Position numbers and translations under genes: made by a program. Under the pieces are notes generated by a model that was given only the letters and a program-made list of their open reading frames with translations, searched no databases and was not told the origin of the DNA. DNA of 61,838 nucleotides from Dechloromonas sp. (GTDB lineage: Bacteria; Pseudomonadota; Gammaproteobacteria; Burkholderiales; Rhodocyclaceae): assembly GCA_028689015.1 (NCBI GenBank), contig JAQTXC010000012.1, forward strand, positions 1,360 to 63,197, written 5' to 3'. Positions 17,040-26,293 of this stretch are shown here, piece by piece (within the stretch, counting starts at the first letter, position 1; every line of letters begins with the position of its first letter).

Positions 17040-18230
17040 TTAGCGGCGAGAAAGGTTTTCTAGATGTTTTTTGAACCGAACATGGTTGCGCTGTAGGTCG
17101 TAATCGCGCCGGAGTCTGTCGTCTGCTTTTTTTGCTCGTTCCTCATGCTGCGCCGGTGCGGCCTGGAAGGCGGTGAGTGCCGCGCTGAGCTCCTCGGGGG
17201 CGTTAGGTGAAATCAGGGTGCCACAATCGCCGATCAGTTCGGGAATGGCTGAGATGCTGGTGGCGATAATCGGTATGCCAGCGCGCATGGCTTCCATTAG
17301 GACGATGGGTTGGCCTTCGGTAATGCTGCATAAGACGAAGACATCGAATTGGCTGTACAGCGCGAGGACTTCGTCGTGGAAGCGGGCGCCAGCAAGGGTG
17401 ACGTGCGTCTGGAGTCCCAGGTCGGAAATCTGTTGCTCCAGTTCGGATCGCAACTCACCTTCGCCGACGATGGTGCAGGTGAATGCCGTGCCTTGATCGC
17501 GGAGTTGGGCGCAGGCTGTGATCAGGTCATGTTGTGCTTTGTGTACCGACAGGCGGCCGACGCTGAGGATGCGGAGCTGATTTGCAGGCGCCGGTCGGGT
17601 CTGCGGTCCTGTTCCGGGCGGGATGCCCATGCGAATGAGTTCAATGCGTGCAGCCGGGATGTCGGGGTGGTGTTTGGCCAGAAAGGCGCGGTTGAACTCC
17701 GAAATGCTGACGATGCTGCTGGCCTGGTTCAGGCGGATGCGGAGGTCGGGCGGGTTGTCAAAAATTAGGTCGGAGCCGTGTACGGTGAGGCTGTACGGGG
17801 TGGCGCTCAGGCGGTGCGCCCACAAGGCGACGGCGGCGGCGCCGTAGGTGAAGTGGGCGTGCAGGTGCAGTGGGCGTTCCTGGCCGTAACGGTGTAACAG
17901 CAGGGCGGCACCGGAAAACTGGGCAAGGTTGGTGCGCAAGCGTTCGCCGGCGAAAGGAATCTGCAGCAGGCTGCGCAGGTAGCGCCAGGGGTGGCGACGC
18001 AGGGCATGCATATGTGCGGCAAGGACATCGCGCCAGGGACTTTCGGCGAGATAGATCACTTCGTTTACGATGGCGCGCATCCGTGGATGAATTTGATCGG
18101 GTGCTGGTCGGTGATTCGAAACAATGTGAAAATGCAGACCCGCATCGCGTAAAGCCATGTACTGATCATAGACAAAGGTCTCGCTCAGGCAGGGGAAAAG
18201 CGAATTGATGAAAACGATGTCGCGGTCCAC
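17040..18230 (-). CDS. GT4-family glycosyltransferase
   Basis: 396 residues from GTG 18230, chosen because GAGGA lies 8 bases upstream and because longer frames run into the divergent GT2 gene. GT-B fold: N-terminal DIVFINSLFPCLSETFVYDQY, then LTVHGSDL, and the C-terminal Rossmann half with ILSVGRLSVHKAQHDLI, TIVGEGELRSEL and the E-x7-E motif EGQPIVLMEAMRAG. The family retains anomeric configuration while adding a sugar from an NDP-sugar to the lipid-linked repeat unit at the cytoplasmic face. Donor and acceptor cannot be read from sequence. Confidence 0.9.
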   Translation of the reverse strand: MDRDIVFINSLFPCLSETFVYDQYMALRDAGLHFHIVSNHRPAPDQIHPRMRAIVNEVIYLAESPWRDVLAAHMHALRRHPWRYLRSLLQIPFAGERLRTNLAQFSGAALLLHRYGQERPLHLHAHFTYGAAAVALWAHRLSATPYSLTVHGSDLIFDNPPDLRIRLNQASSIVSISEFNRAFLAKHHPDIPAARIELIRMGIPPGTGPQTRPAPANQLRILSVGRLSVHKAQHDLITACAQLRDQGTAFTCTIVGEGELRSELEQQISDLGLQTHVTLAGARFHDEVLALYSQFDVFVLCSITEGQPIVLMEAMRAGIPIIATSISAIPELIGDCGTLISPNAPEELSAALTAFQAAPAQHEERAKKADDRLRRDYDLQRNHVRFKKHLENLSRR

Positions 18231-18285
18231 GCGGATTTCCTCGAAAAAGACAGTGCGGTAGATGGGCGATGGCCAGGGAGAGTTG

Positions 18286-19455
18286 ATGATGGAGATGCTG
18301 ATGGGGGTGTTGCTGGCGCTGGCCGGCTTGCCGGTATTGTATCTGTTGGCGACGGTCATCGCGCCGCTTGTCCAGCGTTCCCGGCCGCCCTCTACTACGC
18401 CGCCAAGACGTATCGCTATTTTGGTGCCCGCCCATGACGAAGCACTGCTGATTGCCGATACCGTGGGGAATTTGCAGCAGCAACGCTATACTGCCGAGGC
18501 GATGCAGGTGGTGGTGATTGCCGATAATTGCACCGATGAGACGGCGGCGATTGCGGCTGCCAGTGGGGCACGGGTCATTGAGCGGCAGGGGAATCCAGGC
18601 AAGGGGCAGGGGCTGTTCGATGCCTTGAATCTACTGTTGCAAGAGGACTGGGATGCTTTCCTGATTGTCGATGCCGACTCGCACCTGCACCCGGAGGCGC
18701 TGGCGGAAATCAATCAGGCGCTAGCGGCGGGCAGTCGGGCTATTCAGATGCGCTACGGTGTCCTCAATCCCGAGCAGTCCTTGCGAACCCGGGCCATGGA
18801 GTTGTCGACCGCGTCTTACAACGCGCTTCGCCCGCTAGGCAAATCGGTTCTCAATATTTCGGCCGGGATCAATGGCAATGGATTTTGCATTACCCGCGAG
18901 ACCGCTGTGCAGGTGCCGTATCTGGCGCATTCCATTGTGGAAGATATTGAATATCACATGCACTTGTTGGCGGCCGGGATTAAGGTCGACTTCCTGGATC
19001 ATGTGTGGGTTAAAGCGCAGATGCCGATTGGTGGCCGCGGGGCGACCGTCCAGCGCGTTCGCTGGGAGCGCGGCCGCATTCTGACCATACGACAATACGC
19101 GCCGCAATTGCTGCGTGCTTTGTTTGCCGGACAGCGGCGGGCGATTGATGGGTTGATCGACGTACTGATGCCCCCTGTGAGTCTCATTTTCTTGGCGCTT
19201 TTGTTGCCGGCCCTCTTTGGAGGGGCTGTGCAGCAAATGCTGGGGGTTGCGGGCTTGCTCGTCATGGGGGCGCATTACCTGATAGCAGCAGTGCGCTACG
19301 GTAACTTCCGCTGGTTCGTGATATTGATAGGCTATGTGCCGTGGTATGTGGTGTGGAAAACATGGGTCGTGCTGTCATCGATGTTGACCGAGCGACAGTT
19401 GCCGTGGATGCGGACAGACCGTCACGCCCACAAAGACACGGATTCCCATAACTGA
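18286..19455 (+). CDS. Membrane GT2-family glycosyltransferase
   Basis: 389 residues from ATG 18286, with AGGGAG 5 bases upstream. One N-terminal membrane helix (about 5-27), a GT-A domain with ILVPAHDEA, VIADNCTDET, VDADSHLHP and VEDIEYH, then QRVRWERGR, which is the QxxRW-type motif of processive-style GT2 enzymes, followed by three membrane segments (about 295-370). The architecture resembles NodC/cellulose-synthase relatives, so it may build a beta-linked backbone or add one sugar on the cytoplasmic side. It is divergent from the GT4 gene with 55 bases between. Confidence 0.88.
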   Translation: MMEMLMGVLLALAGLPVLYLLATVIAPLVQRSRPPSTTPPRRIAILVPAHDEALLIADTVGNLQQQRYTAEAMQVVVIADNCTDETAAIAAASGARVIERQGNPGKGQGLFDALNLLLQEDWDAFLIVDADSHLHPEALAEINQALAAGSRAIQMRYGVLNPEQSLRTRAMELSTASYNALRPLGKSVLNISAGINGNGFCITRETAVQVPYLAHSIVEDIEYHMHLLAAGIKVDFLDHVWVKAQMPIGGRGATVQRVRWERGRILTIRQYAPQLLRALFAGQRRAIDGLIDVLMPPVSLIFLALLLPALFGGAVQQMLGVAGLLVMGAHYLIAAVRYGNFRWFVILIGYVPWYVVWKTWVVLSSMLTERQLPWMRTDRHAHKDTDSHN

Positions 19456-19519
19456 AGCGCTTTATAACCAGCGCTTTATGATAAATTGAATTTTTTTGTT
19501 GGCCGTACAAGGGGGCAGG

Positions 19520-20695
19520 ATGGCGATGAGCGGTTTTTCTAGTAAAAAGACAACGATTGCCTGGCAAGGCGCCTTCTTTTTGGCGACGAGTTTGTTGCTG
19601 GGGGCTTGCCAGACACCGCGATCGACCGTGGCTACTCAAGAAGCGCCGGTGATGGATTATCGGGTGGCACCGCCGGCCGTTCAGATGCCCGGTGGCAGCT
19701 GGAATGGTAGCGCCATTGCACCGACCGGCCAACGAGCCGAGTTGCTGCCGCCGCCGCCGAGCACCAGCATCACGACCGATTATTCGGACTGGTTGTTTGA
19801 TGGTCCGGAAGGCCGTGGATTTGCCTACTATTTGGCGCAGGGCTATCGGCGTTATGCCAAGCATGAAGATAACGAACATGATTTCGAGGATGCTGCCAAG
19901 TTTTTGCAGCGCGCTGGCGCGGTCGAGCGCGGCGAACGAATTGCCCCAGAACAACTGTCGATGCGGATTCTGCCCTTGTGGTCGGTTGATGATCTGGTCT
20001 ATGCCCGCCAGCGTATGACGCGCGCCCTCGATCTGGGGGCCGCCGACCGACTGCCAAAGATTGCAGCCAACGCCCAGGTGGCATTTGACTGCTGGATGGA
20101 GCAGCAGGAAGAAAATATCCAGCCCCATGATGTATCGCGTTGCCGCAAAGCATTTGAAGGTTTCATTGTTCGTCTTGAGTCGCCGCCTGTCCGCTTGCCT
20201 GCACCGCTGCCGAAGGCCCCGGCGGCGCCTGTCCGCGACTGTGCCCCGGCACCATCGCCAGCGCCCGCTGCACCTGCATGCGGTACGCAGCGACATACCA
20301 TTTTCTTTAATCTTGATCGCGATGAGATTACTGCTGAGGCAGCGTCTGTCATTCAGCGGGCCGCCAAAGACTTGCAGGCCGATTCGTCGAGCTACATCGA
20401 GTTGACCGCACATGCCGATCGTTCCGGGGCGGATGCCTATAACGACCAGTTGTCGAAACGTCGTCTGGAGCGGGTGATGGCTGCGTTCCAGAACGAAGGC
20501 GTTGGCAGCGAGCGTATTGTTATGGCGCGTTACTACGGTGAGAAGCGGCCGGCAGTGGCTACAGCGGATGGCGTCCGGGAAGCAGCCAATCGTCGGGTTG
20601 AAATGCGGATTATGTGTGGTGACAAAAAAGTTGACCGCGGGAGTGCCTGTGCGCCGGCACCTGCTGCCGATGCTTGTCGGCAGCGTGGCTGCTAA
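19520..20695 (+). CDS. OmpA-family peptidoglycan-binding lipoprotein
   Basis: 391 residues from ATG 19520 (AAGGGGG upstream). A lipoprotein signal ends in the lipobox LLGAC (Cys about 31). A proline-rich linker (about 220-255) leads to a C-terminal OmpA domain with IFFNLDRDEITAEAASVI, ELTAHADRSGADAYN and the peptidoglycan-binding KRRLERV and RRVEMRI. A short Cys-rich tail ends in RQRGC, giving possible disulfides. No beta-barrel is present; the middle region (about 75-215) is helical and unrecognised. It probably anchors the polysaccharide export machinery or the envelope to peptidoglycan. Confidence 0.85.
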   Translation: MAMSGFSSKKTTIAWQGAFFLATSLLLGACQTPRSTVATQEAPVMDYRVAPPAVQMPGGSWNGSAIAPTGQRAELLPPPPSTSITTDYSDWLFDGPEGRGFAYYLAQGYRRYAKHEDNEHDFEDAAKFLQRAGAVERGERIAPEQLSMRILPLWSVDDLVYARQRMTRALDLGAADRLPKIAANAQVAFDCWMEQQEENIQPHDVSRCRKAFEGFIVRLESPPVRLPAPLPKAPAAPVRDCAPAPSPAPAAPACGTQRHTIFFNLDRDEITAEAASVIQRAAKDLQADSSSYIELTAHADRSGADAYNDQLSKRRLERVMAAFQNEGVGSERIVMARYYGEKRPAVATADGVREAANRRVEMRIMCGDKKVDRGSACAPAPAADACRQRGC

Positions 20696-20716
20696 ACGCC
20701 ACTTGGACTGGCCCAG

Positions 20717-22546
20717 TTGAGCGGTTTCCTTCTTGCGCCTACGGGCGATGGTTTTTCTGCCGTCGCCGGTTTGTCTTTTGCCGAGCAGGCTGTGTCTTGG
20801 CGTCTTGACTGGGCGCCGCTCGCTCTGCAGTTGGTTCGTCCGGACGAGCCGCCTTTGTGGGCGCCAGCCTGGGATGCACAAAGTCAGTGCGCCGTGGCTT
20901 TTTTCGGCCGTCCGCGCCTGTCGACCGCAGATTGGCAACGTGCGACCGGTTTGCCAGGGGAGGGTGGGCTGGCCGCCCGTCATCTCCTCGCAGCCTGGCG
21001 TGTTGGCGGTACGGCAGGCTTGGTTGAGGCGACCAACGGAGCGGTGGCAGTGCTGTTGTGGGAAGCGACGAGCCGCCGATTGCATCTGCTGACGGATCGC
21101 GCGGGGGTGGTATCGGTCTATCAGCCCACGGATGCGCGTGCCCCGCTGCTGCTGGCCTCCCATCCGGATGTGCTGGCCGATGCCCTGATGGCTCGCGGTC
21201 AACGGCCGACACTTGATCTGGCGAGTTTGGCTGAACAGTTGTCGATTGGCGCGGTCAGCCCCCCGCACAGTTTTTATCGGGAAATCGCCCTGCTGCCCCC
21301 GGCAACACACTATATCTGGCAACTGGCAGCGGATTCGGCCACAGTGCAGAAGCGACACGCCGAAATCTATTGGCAGCCGCCTGCCAGCGAACCGGCGTTG
21401 TCGGTTGATCGGGCAGCGGACGAACTGGCCGATGCCATGCGCCATGCTTGTGCCCGGCGACCGCCGGGCAAGACGCTTTTGCTGTTGAGCGGAGGGGCCG
21501 ATTCTCGCGGTTTGCTATTCGCCCAGCCCGAACCGTCGGCGGTGAATTGCCTGACTTTTTGCGACCGTGAAAATCTTGAGGTGTCGCGGGCACGGGCGGT
21601 GGCGCGGGTTGCCGGTGCCGAGCACCACATTCTCTACCGTGACCCTGAGCACTACGGTTTAGGCGCGCGGGCGACAGTGCGCATCAGCGGCGGCATGGGC
21701 AGTATCAAGGATGCGCATTTTCATGGCTTTGCCAGCGATCTGGCTCATCATGAGCACAGCAGTCTAGTTACTGGATGTTATGCCGATTACCTGCTCAAGG
21801 GGCTGGCGCTCAATCGCCAACCTTATCGCTTCTTTGGTCGGGAGCTGCCCATCGACCGACCGGCATCTTACGATCCCGATTTTTATCAGCCCAGGTTTTT
21901 GCTGGCGGAACCCTGGCAGGCCGCCGTGCAGGCGCGGCAGACCACGTATTTCGGAGCGGATGCTGTCCAGCGCTATGAGCGCTCGCCTGCTGCAATCGAA
22001 GATTTACGGGTGCGGCCCCTGGTTCGCGAGGCCGATGCGGTGGGGCGGCTTTATTTGCTGGCTACGCAGCGCTGGGACCCAGTTCTGGTCGACACCGATT
22101 TGTTGGCCTTTTACGGTCGACTGCCCCCCCAGTTGAAAATCAATTCCCGGGCATTTGCCCAGGCGGTATTGCGCTTGCTACCGGCGGCGGCACATGGCAT
22201 TCCCAACAACAATGCGGGGCAGTGTGCTTTGGGTTGGCCTTTGTGGCGGCAGTGGTTGGCTGGTGTGCAAGAACTGGCCGGGAGTGCCGTCCGTCGCCGT
22301 CTGCAACCTCCCGCGGCAGCGGAATTGGCCACCTGGTGTTCGTGGCCTGATTTTACCTATTACACCGCCCATAGCCGGGTGTTGGGTGAATTGTGGGCGG
22401 AATACGGTTCGGCCAACCCTGAAATTTTCGAGCCCTTGCTGGGTTATCTGCCGACCCGTCGGAGTCGGCAGGACTGGGCGCGCGACACCAGCCTCTTCCT
22501 GCGTGTCCTGACGCTGAAACTCTGGCTGGCGCAGCGTGGTTACTGA
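20717..22546 (+). CDS. Asparagine-synthase-like protein lacking the glutaminase Cys
   Basis: 609 residues from a TTG start 21 bases after the OmpA-like gene; SD is weak, so the start is open to doubt. The C-terminal part has an ATP-pyrophosphatase loop LLLLSGGADSRGLL (about residues 253-266) as in asparagine synthase B. The N-terminus reads MSGFLLAPTG instead of MCGI, so the nucleophilic Cys2 of the glutaminase is absent and it cannot hydrolyse glutamine in the usual way. The synthetase half may use free ammonia or work with the canonical AsnB-like protein encoded at 29790. A role in amidating a sugar acid or an amino-acid substituent is inferred. Its stop overlaps the convergent gene by 7 bases. 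Confidence 0.8.
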   Translation: MSGFLLAPTGDGFSAVAGLSFAEQAVSWRLDWAPLALQLVRPDEPPLWAPAWDAQSQCAVAFFGRPRLSTADWQRATGLPGEGGLAARHLLAAWRVGGTAGLVEATNGAVAVLLWEATSRRLHLLTDRAGVVSVYQPTDARAPLLLASHPDVLADALMARGQRPTLDLASLAEQLSIGAVSPPHSFYREIALLPPATHYIWQLAADSATVQKRHAEIYWQPPASEPALSVDRAADELADAMRHACARRPPGKTLLLLSGGADSRGLLFAQPEPSAVNCLTFCDRENLEVSRARAVARVAGAEHHILYRDPEHYGLGARATVRISGGMGSIKDAHFHGFASDLAHHEHSSLVTGCYADYLLKGLALNRQPYRFFGRELPIDRPASYDPDFYQPRFLLAEPWQAAVQARQTTYFGADAVQRYERSPAAIEDLRVRPLVREADAVGRLYLLATQRWDPVLVDTDLLAFYGRLPPQLKINSRAFAQAVLRLLPAAAHGIPNNNAGQCALGWPLWRQWLAGVQELAGSAVRRRLQPPAAAELATWCSWPDFTYYTAHSRVLGELWAEYGSANPEIFEPLLGYLPTRRSRQDWARDTSLFLRVLTLKLWLAQRGY

Positions 22547-23742
22547 TTGTTGGCGTGCCAGGACTGGGCGTTGATCAGCAATTGCATCACCCGTTCGGCA
22601 TTGTGATCCCAGGTATATTCAGCTTCGACCCGTTGTCGGGCGGCGTGCCCCAGCCTTTGCCGTAGTTCACGGTCGCTGGCCAGGCGTAGCAAGTCAGCGG
22701 TGAAATCTGCTTCCGATTCAGGGTCAAACAACAGGCCTTCCCGATCATGGTCGAGGATGGAGGCGATGGTGCTGGTGGCGGGGACCAGGCAGGCCTTGGC
22801 CATGGCCATGTATTCGAACAGCTTGAGCGGTGAGCAATAGGCCTGGGTTTTGGGCAAGACGGCAATGTCCATCAAGGCCAGATGTTGTGGGATATGCGCA
22901 TGCGGCACGAAGCCAGCGTGGCGCACGCGCGCGGCGACGCGCGGACCCGCTGCGTCGATCATCGCCGCTGTTTCTGGCAGCTTGCGGCCGACTAGCAGCA
23001 AATAGGCGTCGACCCCTTGGTCGAGCAAACTGGCGAAGGCCCGGAAAAGCCGATCGGGCGCGTGCCAGATGATAAAGCTGCCGATATAACCGACGACCAC
23101 GGCACCTGCCGGAATGTCGAGCGATTGACGCAAGGCGCTGCAATCAAGTTGTGGATCGAATTCGGCCAGGTCGACACCATTGTGATTGACGATGACGGGC
23201 TTGTTTTGCGGGTTGCAGGCCCGCATGTCGTCGGCGATGTCATCGCTGACAGCCATGGCGCCGGCCGACCATTTAAGGGCGTTGCAGTTGCTGAACAGTC
23301 GGTTGAGCAGCGGAATCTGCTTGTGGTCAAGATAGGTGCCTGCCAGCTCGCCGCGGTCTTTGCCATTGAATTCAGTGACGACAGGCAGGCCAAGCGAGCG
23401 ACCCGCCCAATGGATCGACAAGGTTTCGGCATCGTAGCGGGTGAGTACGATATCGGGTTGCCAGGCTTTCAGCAGGGCGCGCTCCTGCCAGGCCTTGCGG
23501 ATTTGCTGCAGGATGACTTTCAGTTCCCGTAGATAGTACTTGCCGAGTATTCGCCGCAGGCGGCCGCCCAGCCGGGGGCGTTCTTCACCGGGTGGGATAA
23601 ATACCGTGGGTGGGGCGATGACCTGAAAATCAATGCCGGCCGCTTGGCAAAGGGTGCGGAAAGCGTGTGAAAAGCGGGTCACGTGGACGATGGAGCCTTC
23701 GCTGGCATTTTTTTGATAATGGACGTAGAGGATGCGTTTCAT
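22540..23742 (-). CDS. GT4-family glycosyltransferase
   Basis: 400 residues from MKRILYVHYQKNASEGSIVH. GT-B features: VTEFNGKDRGE, VVVGYIGSFIIWHAPDRLF, LLLVGRKLPET and PLKLFEYMAMAKACLVP, the donor-binding region. It should add one sugar to the lipid-linked repeat. The GH9 gene lies 34 bases upstream on the same strand and no SD is obvious, so coupling within one mRNA is likely. A longer frame upstream would overlap the GH9 gene and is not preferred. Confidence 0.9.
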   Translation of the reverse strand: MKRILYVHYQKNASEGSIVHVTRFSHAFRTLCQAAGIDFQVIAPPTVFIPPGEERPRLGGRLRRILGKYYLRELKVILQQIRKAWQERALLKAWQPDIVLTRYDAETLSIHWAGRSLGLPVVTEFNGKDRGELAGTYLDHKQIPLLNRLFSNCNALKWSAGAMAVSDDIADDMRACNPQNKPVIVNHNGVDLAEFDPQLDCSALRQSLDIPAGAVVVGYIGSFIIWHAPDRLFRAFASLLDQGVDAYLLLVGRKLPETAAMIDAAGPRVAARVRHAGFVPHAHIPQHLALMDIAVLPKTQAYCSPLKLFEYMAMAKACLVPATSTIASILDHDREGLLFDPESEADFTADLLRLASDRELRQRLGHAARQRVEAEYTWDHNAERVMQLLINAQSWHANNQ

Positions 23743-23776
23743 GTCGGTGCCGATGGGTTTTTGTGGGCCAGCGCGG

Positions 23777-26143
23777 TCAAGGGGTCCGGCTACGCGCCGA
23801 GAAATAGCCCCAGACATAGGCGTTGGGGGCGATCGTCGTGTGGGTGGCGAACTCGGTGATGGGTTCGAAAGAGTAAATGTCCAGGTAAAACTCAGTGGTG
23901 GGCCAGGCGGCAAGTGGTGGGTAAAGTTGATCTCCCAGCACCTTCAGTGTCCACGAATCGCTCATGTGTTTTACATCATGCGGGCCGTTGACCGTAATAC
24001 CCGGCGGGGCTGTCTGATTGCTAACGCGATTGTCACGCAGTAATGGATTTTTAGGGTAATGGTGGCCCACGCCCGTGGTCATCGACAGGTTGAGCGGATT
24101 GGCGCCAGCGCCAAATTGGGCGGCGTGGAGTGCGCTGCTCAGGCTCTGTTCGTCACCCTGCAAAAAATGTTGCCGCACGAGGTTGACCGCTTGTGGCACG
24201 CTCAACGATCCCCAGCCCACCCAGGCGTCGGGATTTTCCTTGGTCCAGCGGAAGGCGGTTCGTTCGCCCTGTCGAATCATGTCGGCGATGGTGGCGCGCC
24301 AAGCCGCTTCCATGTTGCGACGGATCGTTGTATCTGCCCCTTTGTTCAGTCGCAGATAAAGGAAACTGGCGTCAGCCTGGTCATGTTGTTGCCATTTGGC
24401 CAGGCGTTGGTTGGCGTCACGAAAAGCCGTGGTGGCGATAAAGAGTTCGTGCCAGCGGGGTTGGCCGGTCAGTCGATATAACTCCAGGGCGGCGAGATTG
24501 CGCGCATCCAGGACCGGGTGGGGAAGTTTGCGGTAGGTGTGTTGGGCAAAAGCTTTCTCGGCCCAGCGCATGGCCGCTTCGGCACTGCCCCGGTAACGTG
24601 CAGCCAAAGGGCGGTCGAGGTCGTTCAAGACGTAGGCGGCCCGGGCGGCGGTGCCGGCATAGAGGAAGGAAGACCACATGTCTGGGGCGTAGGCCATGAC
24701 AAGTTGCGACTCCTGCCAGCTAGCTTCGCCGTGCCGAGTATGTGCGGCCGATTCGATACCGCCGCGCACGCTGCCGTCTGGTCCTTGCAGCCGACTGAAC
24801 AGGTCGATGCCCCATAGCGCTTCTTGCAGGATGTCTGGCAAACCGGGTTGGGTGGGCGGCAGATCCAGCTTGATGGTCTTGAAATGCTTGGGAAACATCT
24901 CGAATAGTTCGAGCAGTAGCAGGCTGATGCGCAAATGGGGCGCGCGCCGGTCCCAGTCACCGGCATCGGCATAGCCGCCCCAGGCATCTGGAACCAATTG
25001 CTCGGTTCGTCCCCTGGTTAGAAGATAAAAATTATCCTTGTCCTCGCCGCGCGCATTCAGACCGTTCATGCTGTCGAGCAGAGGGGTGTTGGAGTGATAG
25101 ACCCGTAGTCCGTCATCCGGGTGCATGTTGCGGGGGCGTTGATAGCGCGTATAGGGTGGCCCGAGAGCTATGCCACTGCGTTGGTGCAACAAGCCGCGCA
25201 CTGAGGTATAGAACGCTTCTTGCCAGACATTGGGCGCAATCCTGAAATCAGCTGAGCAGCCAATCTGCTCGACGCACAGCCGATAACGACCTGGCTGCCG
25301 AAAGCTGCTGAAGTCCAGCATCAGCACATCACTCAGATTGTAGTTGCGCCCCGCATTGTCCTCCGCTTCGCGCGCGTTGCGGCTTAATCGCCCGGTGCCA
25401 CGAAAAGCCGCCGTGTTGCGTTCCTGGTCAATTAATTGGAAGGTCGGGTGGCCGGGATAGGCCTGTCCCGCACCATCACCCTTCCAGGTAGATAAAAAGC
25501 CAACCTTGATCGGATCGTCAGGGCGAAAGCCTATTTGCGAGACGTGAACGGCTTCGCTGATCTGGCGGTTGGGTTGATGTTCGAAGGCCTGGTTTGGGAA
25601 AATCGATTGGCGGTGTGCTACTTGATAATGGGCGCCTTCCTTGAGGGGGAAGGGAAGTTGCAGGTAAAGATTGTGTTCCATCGGCCAAGCGAAAGACCAA
25701 GGGCCTGTGTGCGCCATATCCGTTGGGCGGCTTTTGCGATGGACGGCGCGGGGTTGGCGGGGCGTTTGGTAAACTGGATCGTCGGTTGAACTGATGCTGT
25801 AGTCTGCCGCCCGACTGGCGGCCGTCAGGTCAAAGGAGGCGGTCTGAAAGCGGTCGAAGGGATATAGCAGATTCTCGTTGCGACCGACTAGTGCGCCGAT
25901 CACCGTGCGGTCGCGCACCACCCAGCGATGTGGCTCGGATTTAAGGTCAATCCGGTCTCGCTGGGCGAGTGGTACATAAGTTTGTTGTTCTGCGGCGATG
26001 CGTTGTCCCAATTGCACCCGGATGGCGAGTACATCGGCAGCGACGGGGCTGATGAACAAGGCGGGGGCTGCCTGGCTGGATAGTGGCGAAACCAGACAGA
26101 GCAATGCGACAAGACGGCGCAGGTGTTTAATGAGCGGCAGCAT
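23777..26143 (-). CDS. Secreted GH9-family glycoside hydrolase
   Basis: 788 residues from MLPLIKHLRRLVALLCL, a signal peptide with cleavage probably after SSQAA. An Ig-like CelD_N domain (EAVHVSQIGFRPDDPIKVGF) precedes the (alpha/alpha)6 catalytic domain. GH9 landmarks are WGGYADAGDWDRR (about 387-399, catalytic Asp pair), NPLNLSMTTGVGHHYPKNP and the C-terminal acid Glu in ITEFATHTTIAPNAYVWGY. GH9 enzymes invert beta-1,4-glucan or related bonds, with endoglucanase or exo-glucosaminidase activity. In this locus it probably trims or releases the periplasmic polymer or clears mislocalised chains. Exact specificity is not readable. Confidence 0.9.
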   Translation of the reverse strand: MLPLIKHLRRLVALLCLVSPLSSQAAPALFISPVAADVLAIRVQLGQRIAAEQQTYVPLAQRDRIDLKSEPHRWVVRDRTVIGALVGRNENLLYPFDRFQTASFDLTAASRAADYSISSTDDPVYQTPRQPRAVHRKSRPTDMAHTGPWSFAWPMEHNLYLQLPFPLKEGAHYQVAHRQSIFPNQAFEHQPNRQISEAVHVSQIGFRPDDPIKVGFLSTWKGDGAGQAYPGHPTFQLIDQERNTAAFRGTGRLSRNAREAEDNAGRNYNLSDVLMLDFSSFRQPGRYRLCVEQIGCSADFRIAPNVWQEAFYTSVRGLLHQRSGIALGPPYTRYQRPRNMHPDDGLRVYHSNTPLLDSMNGLNARGEDKDNFYLLTRGRTEQLVPDAWGGYADAGDWDRRAPHLRISLLLLELFEMFPKHFKTIKLDLPPTQPGLPDILQEALWGIDLFSRLQGPDGSVRGGIESAAHTRHGEASWQESQLVMAYAPDMWSSFLYAGTAARAAYVLNDLDRPLAARYRGSAEAAMRWAEKAFAQHTYRKLPHPVLDARNLAALELYRLTGQPRWHELFIATTAFRDANQRLAKWQQHDQADASFLYLRLNKGADTTIRRNMEAAWRATIADMIRQGERTAFRWTKENPDAWVGWGSLSVPQAVNLVRQHFLQGDEQSLSSALHAAQFGAGANPLNLSMTTGVGHHYPKNPLLRDNRVSNQTAPPGITVNGPHDVKHMSDSWTLKVLGDQLYPPLAAWPTTEFYLDIYSFEPITEFATHTTIAPNAYVWGYFSARSRTP

Positions 26144-26230
26144 TTTTGCTTGATTTGGGCTTTTTACTGCGAATGAGTGACGAAAGCATTTTAACGGCGA
26201 AAATTGCCACGATGAGGTCACAATCTTCCC

Positions 26231-26260
26231 TTGACGTCAAAACGCTGCATAGGGTCTACT
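26231..26260 (+). promoter_or_regulatory. Candidate sigma-70 promoter for the UDP-xylose synthase operon
   Basis: TTGACG (26231-26236) and TCTACT (26255-26260) with an 18-base spacer, 34 bases before the start codon, in the 150-base divergent gap with the GH9 gene. The -35 box lies in an 8-base palindrome TGACGTCA. Good -35, mediocre -10. Confidence 0.42.
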
Positions 26261-26293
26261 ACCATTTTTAACAAATTACGGTAGGGAGTGGCA

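Noticed and set aside
19262..21445. A 727-codon open frame antisense to the OmpA-like and asparagine-synthase-like genes
   Set aside because: It spans two well-supported genes of the other strand, including their gap, and its product is Arg/Gln-rich with no recognisable domain; an antisense shadow of GC-rich coding DNA.
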